IMG/VR virus record: IMGVR_UViG_3300035698_000324
Span: 1 to 21,786 of that record
DNA length: 21,786 bases
Direction: 5' to 3' (one strand)
Source of the DNA: a virus
Shown here: piece after piece, positions 6,801 to 15,400 of the stretch
Layout of the letters: the number at the start of each line of letters is the position of its first letter
How positions within the stretch are numbered: the first letter of the stretch is position 1
Position numbers and translations under genes: made by a program
Notes under the pieces: generated by a model
What the model was told of the DNA's origin: nothing
Databases searched by the model: none
The model's input: only the letters and a program-made list of their open reading frames with translations

Positions 6801-7436
6801 ATGGCCAGCGAAGTAGACATATGCAACATAGCACTCTCTCACATACGGGCGGGGCGTATTAACTCGCTCCAAGACGTAACGATAGAGGGGCAGGAGTGTG
6901 AACTCAAGTACGCGTTAATGCGGGACTTAATGTTAGAAAGCTTTAACTGGCCATTTGCACACAAGATAAAGCCACTGTCGCTATCTGAGACCCCTGTTTT
7001 TAACTGGTCGCAGACATATCAGTATCCCGCAGACTGCCTTAAGATTAACCGGCTAGTAGCGCGGTATGAGGAGGTGGCCAGCAATTCAACGATGTCACCT
7101 GACAAAGTAGTTGCTCATGACTTGCGCGGGCAGATACCCTATGAAGTCTTTAGCTTTAAAACTAGGCTAATATGTACCAACTTAACCGAGGCACGCATAG
7201 ACTACCGTCAGCGGATTACCGACCCCGAAGTGTTCCCCCCTGCGTTTGCGATGGCGCTGTCTTACCTGCTAGCAGCAGAGCTGGCAGTTCCGGTCGTCGG
7301 AGCCGAGTTGGGTCGTGCTCTCCGCAAGGATTCGCTAGACCTGTACATCTCGTACTTAAACAGCGCCACAGCAGACGCACTGAACGAGCAGTATTTCTCC
7401 CCTGTAGAAAGTGAATTTGTAAAAATTAGGAGCTAG
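6801..7436 (+). CDS. Tail tubular protein A, T7 gp11-like
   Basis: 211 residues (T7 gp11 is about 196). Forms the adaptor ring beneath the portal that joins the tail nozzle to the head. Family pattern: EVDICNIALSHIRAGRI at the N-terminus, CELKYALMRDLMLESFNWPFA (about 34-54 in parts), then YQYPADCLKINRL, YEVFSFKTRLICTNL, and a helical PPAFAMALSYLLAAELAVPV. These are the usual helix bundle and beta segments of podovirus head-completion adaptors. It stands directly before the gp12-like gene, as in T7. The stop is two bases before the next GTG start, and AGGAG at 7428-7432 inside its end is the ribosome site for that gene. Confidence 0.85.
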   Translation: MASEVDICNIALSHIRAGRINSLQDVTIEGQECELKYALMRDLMLESFNWPFAHKIKPLSLSETPVFNWSQTYQYPADCLKINRLVARYEEVASNSTMSPDKVVAHDLRGQIPYEVFSFKTRLICTNLTEARIDYRQRITDPEVFPPAFAMALSYLLAAELAVPVVGAELGRALRKDSLDLYISYLNSATADALNEQYFSPVESEFVKIRS

Positions 7437-7438
7437 AC

Positions 7439-9763
7439 GTGCCACAAACAGTTCAACGCAGTTTTACGTCGGGCGAGATAGCCCCTTCTGTGAGGTCACG
7501 AGCGGACCTTGCACGGTACGCTAACGGCCTCGCATTGTGCCAAAACTTCATAGTCAGAGCGCAAGGCGGCATTTACTCTCGCGGGGGCTTCAGGCTAGTT
7601 GGCGCTACCAGCGACTCGGCAGCCGTGGCACGATTAATACCCTTTAGCTTTAACACTCAGCAGACGTACATCCTAGTAGTTGAGCCCCTTAAAATACAGA
7701 TTATTAGGGACGGCGGGTACGTGCTGTCGAACGGCAGTAGATACACTATTACAACACCCTACACACAGATACAGCAGTTGGAAGTTCGCTTCACACAGAG
7801 CGCGGATGTTATGACGCTGTGCCACCCCGACCACGCGCCGGCCAACCTCAGTCGGACTGCGGACGATAACTGGACACTAGCTGACATCGACTTTACCCCG
7901 CCACTATCAGCGCCATCGCAACCGAGTGGCACGGTCGTAGGAACCGGGCAGGGTGACTTTGACAAAACATACGCTTATGTAGTGACCGCTCTTGATGAAG
8001 ATGATGTCGAGTCTATAGCGTCACCAGTTCGGACCGTCACTACGAAGTCGCTAGCCACTACCCGGGGCATAAGATTACAGTGGAGCGCTGTTACTAACGC
8101 GGTCAGATACCGCGTATACAAAGACCCCTCTACGAATAGTGGAGTTTATGGGTGGATAGGTAACACTAACACGTCCGAGTTTACTGACTTTAACATAGCC
8201 CCTTTGACTGACGACGCACCCCCAGAGGATCGCGACCCATTTAATGGGTCAGGCAACAAGCCCACGGCGGTGACGTACTACCAACAGCGGCAGGTCTTTG
8301 GTAGTACAAGCAACGAGCCACAGGCGGTCTTTACTACGCAGACAAACAACTTCGTGTCGTTGAGAACATCAAACCCCGTGCGGGACGACGACGCGATTAC
8401 CTTCACCATAAATGCCCGCCAAGTCAACGAGATCAGACACCTACTACCCCTAGACTCGCTAGTCATACTTACATCGGGGGGTGAGTGGGTACTTACCGAG
8501 GGACGCGACGAGGTCTTAACTCCCGCTACAGCTGGCGTTAAAGTGCAGTCATACAACGGCTGTTCTATCGTGCCTCCGATCGTGATTAATAGCACGGCGA
8601 TATACATACAAGAGAAAGGTGCTCGAGTCAGGGATCTTGGTTACGAGTTTGCAAACAACCAATACACCGGTGTGGATTTGTCTCTGCTATCGGAGCACCT
8701 GTTTGAGGGCTTCGAGATCACTTCTATGGCCTACGCAGCCGAGCCGTATAGCATAGTGTGGTTCGTGCGCGACGATGGGGTATTGTTGGGCTTAACTTAC
8801 CAGAAGGAACAACAGGTGTTCGGGTGGCACAAGCACACGACAGACGGACTGTTTGAGTCGGTCGCCGTGATATCAGAGGAGGGCAGAGACGCGGTGTATG
8901 TGACAGTAGTTCGTGAGATTAATGGCAGCTCAGTAGTTTTTGTAGAGCGCATGGAGTCTCGCGAGGTTGAGGATATCGATAACTGCTTTTATGTGGATTC
9001 AGGATTGACCTTAGATAACCCCAGCAGCATATCGGAGATCGTAGGCGATTCTAACAACTACGTTATAATAACTGACACCGCGCACGGCTACGACACCGAC
9101 GACTTAATAAAGATTAAAAGATTAACAGACGTTAGGTTCGCTGCTTACAACAACGAAAAGTTCTTGATTGAAAAGATTGACAACAACAAATACTTTCTCA
9201 GAGACCAGTACACGGGCGATAAGAGCGTAGCTAGCATAGGCGCTGTCAGCATCCAGATCACTGCAGAGTCGCGCAAGGGAGTGACCACGATCTCGGGGTT
9301 GGGGCACTTAGAAGGTAAAGCCCTCGCGGTACTTGCAGACGGGGATGTTATTGAGAACATGGTCGTGTCGAGCGGGTCTATAACTACTCCTTACAAGGTG
9401 TTCATCTTGCATGCAGGGCTGCCCTATGTGCCCGCCATGGAGACTCTGGACATAGACACCGGCACGCCACAAGAAACTTTAAAAGCCCAGACACTCTCGA
9501 TATCTAAAGTGACGGTCGAGACACAGGATTCACGGGGGCTATTCGCAGGCCCTGTCAACGAGCGGGGGCTCTCGCAGGATATGCTAGAGTTTAAGTCGAG
9601 ACAGCTCTCGGACGCTTACAACGCGATACAGCTGACATCAGCTAAACGCGAGATTCAGTTACGCCCTCAGTGGGGGCGTGGCGGAGCAATTAGGATAGAG
9701 CAGCGGTCGCCTCTGCCCTTAGCCATTCTCTCAGTAATCCCACAGGTAGACATAGGTGCATAG
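7439..9763 (+). CDS. Tail tubular protein B (nozzle), T7 gp12-like
   Basis: 774 residues (T7 gp12 is 794). Forms the hexameric tail nozzle. N-terminal QRSFTSGEIAPSVRSRADLARY, CQNFIVRAQGGIYSRGGFRL and LIPFSFNTQQTYILVVEPLKI are hallmark segments. Residues about 155-265 look like a fibronectin-type beta domain (YAYVVTALDEDDVES, then RYRVYKD). PTAVTYYQQRQVFG and FVSLRTSNPVRDDDAITF follow. Residues about 530-610 hold an inserted beta unit (ITDTAHGYDTDDLIKI then NNEKFLIEKIDNNKYFL) like the FCCH-type units often found in phage proteins. The end carries the canonical GLGHLEGKALAVLADGDV (from about 619) and ESRKGV/DSRGLFAGP. The start is GTG with AGGAG upstream. The end overlaps the next gene by eight bases. 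Confidence 0.88.
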   Translation: MPQTVQRSFTSGEIAPSVRSRADLARYANGLALCQNFIVRAQGGIYSRGGFRLVGATSDSAAVARLIPFSFNTQQTYILVVEPLKIQIIRDGGYVLSNGSRYTITTPYTQIQQLEVRFTQSADVMTLCHPDHAPANLSRTADDNWTLADIDFTPPLSAPSQPSGTVVGTGQGDFDKTYAYVVTALDEDDVESIASPVRTVTTKSLATTRGIRLQWSAVTNAVRYRVYKDPSTNSGVYGWIGNTNTSEFTDFNIAPLTDDAPPEDRDPFNGSGNKPTAVTYYQQRQVFGSTSNEPQAVFTTQTNNFVSLRTSNPVRDDDAITFTINARQVNEIRHLLPLDSLVILTSGGEWVLTEGRDEVLTPATAGVKVQSYNGCSIVPPIVINSTAIYIQEKGARVRDLGYEFANNQYTGVDLSLLSEHLFEGFEITSMAYAAEPYSIVWFVRDDGVLLGLTYQKEQQVFGWHKHTTDGLFESVAVISEEGRDAVYVTVVREINGSSVVFVERMESREVEDIDNCFYVDSGLTLDNPSSISEIVGDSNNYVIITDTAHGYDTDDLIKIKRLTDVRFAAYNNEKFLIEKIDNNKYFLRDQYTGDKSVASIGAVSIQITAESRKGVTTISGLGHLEGKALAVLADGDVIENMVVSSGSITTPYKVFILHAGLPYVPAMETLDIDTGTPQETLKAQTLSISKVTVETQDSRGLFAGPVNERGLSQDMLEFKSRQLSDAYNAIQLTSAKREIQLRPQWGRGGAIRIEQRSPLPLAILSVIPQVDIGA

Positions 9764-10232
9764 ATATTTAGAACCGACAGAAGATCTCATTAGAATTGTA
9801 GCGGAAAATATGAGGCAGGATGACATCGAGGAGGTGTGGGCTAGCCACCGCAGCTTGCCGTTTGACGCCTTAATGACGTCGTGGAAGCTGTCAAACTTAT
9901 CATCTATAGTAGAGATAAATGGTGAGCTGTGCGCCATGTTTGGCGTGCGGAAGATGGATGTCCTTAGTGGCAGAGGCGTGCCGTGGATGCTATCAACGAA
10001 CCATCTTGTAGTCCCAGCGAATGCGCGGGAGTTTCTTAAAGGGACCAAGTCTATTGTGGCAGAGATGCTAGATGCATGCCCTCTGCTACAAAACTACGTG
10101 TATACTAAAAACCGACTAAGCATCCGCTGGCTAAAGTGGATCGGCTTTACAATAGAAGCTGCGGAGCCAACAGGCAAAGGCGGCGAATTATTCCACAGAT
10201 TCCATATGACAAAGGCAGAATACAATGTGTAA
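9756..10232 (+). CDS. T7 gp13-like internal virion protein A, GNAT-fold
   Basis: 158 residues (T7 gp13 is 138). Family features: an early MRQDDIEEVWAS segment, VEINGELCAMFGVRKMDV as a strand pair, GVPWMLSTNHLV, and a late KNRLSIRWLKWIGFTIE matching the T7 pattern of HIRFLKTIGAVF, followed by a strand of aromatic residues. This is an acetyltransferase (GNAT) fold, but the acetyl-CoA loop Q/R-x-x-G-x-G/A is not evident, so catalysis is doubtful. In T7 the protein is needed to make infectious particles. The start is GTG, lying eight bases inside the gp12-like gene, and the end overlaps the next gene by eight bases, so all three are probably translated in a coupled way. Confidence 0.8.
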   Translation: MHRYLEPTEDLIRIVAENMRQDDIEEVWASHRSLPFDALMTSWKLSNLSSIVEINGELCAMFGVRKMDVLSGRGVPWMLSTNHLVVPANAREFLKGTKSIVAEMLDACPLLQNYVYTKNRLSIRWLKWIGFTIEAAEPTGKGGELFHRFHMTKAEYNV

Positions 10233-10740
10233 TCCGGCCATAGCAATCGCTATGCAAGTAATGTCTACCGCTGCGTCTTTTAAGGCGGCAAAAGACGAAG
10301 GTGACGCGGCGAAGGCTACCGCGGCGTACAATGCGCGAGTTTCTGACAACCAAGCCGAGCGGCAGAGAACGATCGGCGTCGAAGAAGAAAACAAAAAGCG
10401 CCAAGAAACGGCGCAGCTTTTAAGTAAGCAGAGGGCCGAACTGGGGGCGTCGGGGGTCGAGCTCGGTTCAGGCTCGGCGCTGCAGCTGCAGCGTGACACC
10501 GAAACAGTGGGAGAGACGGACGCGCTCCGCATTCGTCGCAACTACGCTAACAGCGCGGACTCCATGAATACACAGGCAGACCTTACAAGGATAGAGGGCG
10601 CTAACGCCAAGGCAAACAGCAGGAACAAGATGGCCGGCACTCTACTGTCAGGAGGCGCTACTGTTGCGGGTAAGTGGTACAAGAACAAACCAACACCGAC
10701 GAAGGCTCCGATAAGAACCTCGATAGCGGACTACGGATAA
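10225..10740 (+). CDS. T7 gp14-like internal virion (ejection) protein
   Basis: 171 residues (T7 gp14 is 196). In T7 this protein leaves the virion first and makes a pore in the outer membrane. It shares the T7 layout: an MC start followed by a short hydrophobic stretch (NPAIAIAMQVMSTAAS), then a long Ala/Gln/Glu helix (20-75), a QLLSKQRAELGASGVELGSGSALQLQ region (T7 has RAAIGESMLEGSS at the equivalent place), IRRNYANSADSMNTQADLT, and a small Gly-rich hydrophobic segment TLLSGGATVAG (about 142-152) with a basic tail. Location between gp13-like and gp15-like genes supports it. There is a seven-base gap to the next gene, with GGATAAGAG as the ribosome site. Confidence 0.8.
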   Translation: MCNPAIAIAMQVMSTAASFKAAKDEGDAAKATAAYNARVSDNQAERQRTIGVEEENKKRQETAQLLSKQRAELGASGVELGSGSALQLQRDTETVGETDALRIRRNYANSADSMNTQADLTRIEGANAKANSRNKMAGTLLSGGATVAGKWYKNKPTPTKAPIRTSIADYG

Positions 10741-10747
10741 GAGTATT

Positions 10748-12406
10748 ATGCCAAAAATTACACAGAGCAGGGGATCGCAGGTACAGTCTCAGCTAGCTAG
10801 TCAGCCTCTCGCCCGCACTCCGCAGCGTAACAATGCGCTGTCGGAGGGCATTCAGGCTGCAGCCAACACGTTTGCACAGGTGCGAGAAGAAGTCGACACC
10901 AGTTCCGCGCAGGAGGGTCTGTCATCTTTCCAGAAAGGAAAGAACGATATGTTCTTTAACAAGGAAACTGGCTACTTTAACACGCGGGGCATTAACGCCA
11001 TGCAGGGTGGCGAGACCACTCGCACGTCTTTAGAGGAGCTTAAGAGCACTATAGGCAAGGGCTTGAGCGATGGTGCCCGTAAGAAATTTAATGAGGCAGC
11101 TGACGCCAACATCGAAAGAGCTACGCCTGAGATAATGCGGCACGCAGCCAGTGGCCAGAAGGCTTGGAGCCTGTCTATAGAGAAGGCTATTGAAGAGGAT
11201 TCTCTCGAGAATGCGCCGATGATGTACCGTAGCGAGCAGATGAGAACCGATTCGCTTGCGGACGGTGTGGCTTCTATAACAGCGCAGCAGGAGATGGCGG
11301 GAGAGAGTCTTCAAGCGACCAACGAGCGGGTACAGACTTTTACGTCGCGGCACGTCAAAGGCACCATTCTCGGTGCAGTTGACAGTGGCAGCTCTGCAGA
11401 AGCGCAGGCACTGCTGGACCGCATAGGTGACGATATGGAGTTTGAAGATCGCCGCACTGTGATGGCGCAAATAGAGAAGAAGAGAGCTCTAGAAAAAGTG
11501 GCGTCAGACAGTAGCTCGTCGGTCGCGATGGTCGATTACTTGTTGTCTAACTTCGAGAGCAAGACAGAGCGCACGGCAGAGGTAGCTAAGATCACAGACC
11601 CATCGTTGCGTATGAATGTTGAAACTAGGTTGGCGAGCCAAACACGGCTGCAAGACCAAAACATGCAAGACGACATCGCTACTTACACGGAGGAGGCGCG
11701 AGACGCATCGGTAACCGGCGGCGATTTAGTAGGTGGCAAGGGCGGTCTAATGGTGTGGATAGCAAATAACGAGAAAAAGTGGGATATGATACCAGAAAGC
11801 ATGAAGACGTCTTTGTGGAAAAGCACGCCATCAGAGACCGACTGGGACGCACACCGTAAACTTAGCCTGATGTCGAACGGAGAGTTTAGCAAGGCGGACC
11901 TTAATAAATATTATGACGACCTAACTCCTGCTCAGTTTAAAAGCTTCAAAGCAGACCAGAAAGCATTGCGTAGCGCGGGCGGTTCGGGGGATTCTGAAAC
12001 CAGCCTTAAGCGCCAGCTAGGGCGTACTAATGCTAAGGCGATATCAGATCGCTTCAACATAATGATGGGGACCAAACGTAAGTCTGACTTCAACTCGAGC
12101 CAGTTAGAGTTGTTTGATACCTTTAACGATAAGTTTCAGTTCCTTATAGACACTGAGCAGGGTGCCATGCCACAGGGAGAGTCGATATCTCCTACTCGTT
12201 TTAAAGAGATTTTGAACGGCCTGACTGTGACCGAGATTATTGAGGACGGTTATTCTCTGATCCCTTTTGACGACACAGAGGTTACCTTTAAAACCCTGCA
12301 GGAAGATCCTAGGTATGATGAGTATGTGGACCTACTGATTGAGAGAGGGATCGAAGTAAATGTCAGAGGAATTTATGACGTGCAACAAGATCTTATGCTA
12401 GACTAA
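10748..12406 (+). CDS. T7 gp15-like internal virion (ejection) protein
   Basis: 552 residues, shorter than T7 gp15 (747). Assigned mainly by position between the gp14-like gene and the giant gp16-position gene, and by character: almost wholly helical, with no signal peptide or membrane segment. The segment GLSSFQKGKNDMFFNKETGYFNTRGINAM (about 58-86 in parts) has the GYFNTRG pattern common in phage internal virion proteins. Later parts have a repeated helical hairpin character, such as AQALLDRIGDDMEFEDRRTVMAQIEKKRALEKV and YYDDLTPAQFKSFKADQKAL. In T7, gp15 and gp16 form the periplasmic tunnel and the DNA-pulling complex. The start ATG follows GGATAAGAG. No catalytic motif was seen. Confidence 0.75.
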   Translation: MPKITQSRGSQVQSQLASQPLARTPQRNNALSEGIQAAANTFAQVREEVDTSSAQEGLSSFQKGKNDMFFNKETGYFNTRGINAMQGGETTRTSLEELKSTIGKGLSDGARKKFNEAADANIERATPEIMRHAASGQKAWSLSIEKAIEEDSLENAPMMYRSEQMRTDSLADGVASITAQQEMAGESLQATNERVQTFTSRHVKGTILGAVDSGSSAEAQALLDRIGDDMEFEDRRTVMAQIEKKRALEKVASDSSSSVAMVDYLLSNFESKTERTAEVAKITDPSLRMNVETRLASQTRLQDQNMQDDIATYTEEARDASVTGGDLVGGKGGLMVWIANNEKKWDMIPESMKTSLWKSTPSETDWDAHRKLSLMSNGEFSKADLNKYYDDLTPAQFKSFKADQKALRSAGGSGDSETSLKRQLGRTNAKAISDRFNIMMGTKRKSDFNSSQLELFDTFNDKFQFLIDTEQGAMPQGESISPTRFKEILNGLTVTEIIEDGYSLIPFDDTEVTFKTLQEDPRYDEYVDLLIERGIEVNVRGIYDVQQDLMLD

Positions 12407-12434
12407 AGGCCTTTTACCAGCTAGAGACTCTCCG

Positions 12435-15400
12435 ATGGCCACCTACAAAGGTACACTAGACTCCACAGGATTAGTTCCTGAAGCATACACGGGCATGGAG
12501 GATGTCGTTCTTAATCAGAATGTCAGCGGCTCGCTAGACATCTCGCCGGCGGAGGGCGCTAAAAAGCGTCAGCTGTCTCGCGCTACCAATGTGCCCGAAG
12601 ACGCCATCGACAAGACTACCATGTCAATCGTGGAGCGTGAGGCCAATCGTAAAAAGATTGACATAAACTCGCTCCGGTCTGACTCTCCTAAAACAGCCAA
12701 GTACCTCGCTAGAGATCCCAACAATGCCGCGATATCCAGAGAAGATATCGAGACCGGTAACATGCAGGGCATCGAGTTGGCGTTTGACAACATCCAGCGC
12801 AGACGCGCACCCACGCAGGGGGCTCCTACAAACAAGCCACCCGCGAACAACCCACCCCCTGTGCCACAGGTACCCATAACTCCTGCGGGGCAGCGCAAGC
12901 CCCAGTACCAGCCAACGAGGAACCTTAACCCCACACCGGACCAGAACAGCCAGCTCGGCAACTCTGCGCGAAACATCGCCAAGAGCACGGCTCGACTTGC
13001 TAGCGGATTCTATCGGATTGGCGGGCAACTTGTTGACGCCGGCATATCGATGAACGAGGGCATCTTTCTCGAGCAGGGCATGACCGCGATACTCACAGAG
13101 CCGAGGTTTGGCGGCATTGTATTGGATGATAATTTTATACCGCAGTTTCTAAACGCGGAGGAGCTGGCTGCGGTCACTCCTAAGCAGCCTCAGTTGCCTG
13201 CGCCACTAAGTCCCAATGACTTCCCTGACTTCGAGAGCTTTGATGAATACTATCAGAAAGTCATAGGGGATGAGTCTAACCCGCTCACCATTGCGGCGAA
13301 TCAACTTACGGACGAGACGTTCGGATACGAAGAGCGTTTTAAGGGCACTAACGTGCAGGCGGATATTAAAGACGGCGAGTACGCAGATGCACTGTTTGAG
13401 TCACTAGGCATGGTCATAGAGAAAGCGCCCGCCTCTGTTGTAGACATGGTCGCCACTAAAGTCATGTTTGTGTCATACGTACTCACCCGCGCAGCGGATA
13501 TTGGTCGCATCAACGCCATGAACCGTGGCGTAAAACCCACTATAAATGACACGATCAGGGCGCTCCCTTTCGCGTTGATGTCGGCGACTCTTAACCGCAT
13601 ACTCCCGACGTTTGTGATTAACCGCATGAGGGAGATAGGTGTGGGTGCTGTAGGGCAGACCCTAATCCGTAGAACTTACGAAAAACTTAAGCGCATCGCG
13701 GCAGCCGCAGGAGTTGGGGGCGTGATCGAGGGATTCACTGAGGTAATTCAGGAAGTAATCATAGAATACACTGCAGAGATCATAGGCACGCCGGTGCAGT
13801 ACAACGCTAAGGTCGCGATTGACAGGGCGGTAGAATCCTTCATCGTGGGTACAGGCGCAGGTGTTGCGGTGGGTGGTGGGGTAGCTACTGCTCAGGAGAT
13901 GAGACGTGAGCAGCTGGTTAATAGACTGGAGGCGATAGAGCAGGTGCAGCAGTCGCGTGAGACAGCGCAGCAAGAAGACCTAGCTGACCTAGACACTATG
14001 AACGAGAAAGCTGCGGAGTCTAAGACTCGCGGCTACGACTCTGAGACGTTTAAGCAGTTTACAGAATCATTAGATGAGAACGGCGAGACCAAGGTCTACA
14101 TCGACGCGGAGCAGCTGACCGCGTACATGAGAACGCTGGACCCTCGTGAGATCGCTAACGACCCCGCGCTTGTTATCATGGCGGAGAAGCTAGCCGACAC
14201 GGAGCAGGGCGTCGATGTAACGCTCACCATGTCAGAGTTTGTCAACAGCATCGCGGGCACCTCGCACTACGAACCGCTACGTCAACACATCACTGCCTCG
14301 GAGGAGGGCGTAAGCCTGTTCCGTCAGGAAGACGCCAGAGTCAATGGACAAAACTACATCCAGCAGGTTATAGCCAACGCCGAGCTAGACTCTGCCGAGT
14401 ACGTAGAATCACAGCGTATCTACGACGAGACTCGCGCACAGCTCGTAGACACCGGCGAAGTGGAGCCACAGTACGCCAAGACCATGGCAGCATTTGTGCC
14501 CGCATACTTTGCAGCACGAGCGAAACGACTGGGTAAAACAGTCGCAGAAGTCTACAACGAATCAGGCCTCGTGATAGTAGGGCCCCAGACGGGTGAGGCA
14601 CAGCGACAGGCATCGGAGCTGGCTCTGCTGCAGGAAGCCAAGGATCTGGGCTACGAGGGCAACGACGCAGGGGAGTCACGCCAGTGGATCGCAGGTGTTA
14701 AAAAGTTTGGCGTGGAGGGCATGACTACTGAAGCACGCATGGCGCGAGCGGAAGCTATGGGCTTTAAAGAAGAGACTTTTTACAGGGGATTACCTGAACC
14801 TTTTGATGAAAGCAAGATTCGGCACCTCACGTGGGCGACACAAGACGCCGAGTACGCCAGCGCTTACGCATACGGAGGGCCTACAAAAAATAATATAGGT
14901 CAAGGTGGCAACGTATTGCCGATTAAAATACGAGCAGAAAACCCCTTTGATTTTGGTTTTAGAAGTCAGTTTACTGAGGTTACGTATGAGAATGTTCTAG
15001 ACCGCTTAGAGCGTGGCATTACTGACGCCTTTAAGAACAAGAAGATTACTAAAGAGCAGGGTATGGACTTGCGAGAAGAGGCGCTAGATTTAGCCGACAA
15101 CGCCTCTGACCTAAACACTTTTGCGCCGGTCTACGCTTGGTGGAACGGCAAACCGGAAATGGTAAGCATATTACAAAGGGCGGGCTATGATTCTCTTGTA
15201 GCAGTTGAAGGTATTAACGACAACATACAGACCCTTGCTGTTTTTAATCCTAACCAGATCCGGTCAGTTAACGCAGTGTTTGACCCTGACCAAGCAGAAA
15301 GTGCAGATTTATTATTTCAACCAACAGGAGAGACCAATGACCAGAGCAGCAACCAAACCGAAAAAGAAGCCGTATCGCGGACCGAAACTGACGGGCAAGT

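Noticed and set aside
6635-6862. A plus-strand frame overlapping the end of the small hypothetical gene and the start of the gp11-like gene
   Set aside because: Basic, low-complexity product with no ribosome site; both in-frame neighbours are better supported.
7172-7414. A plus-strand frame within the gp11-like gene
   Set aside because: Arg/Ser-rich shadow of a clear family member in the other frame.
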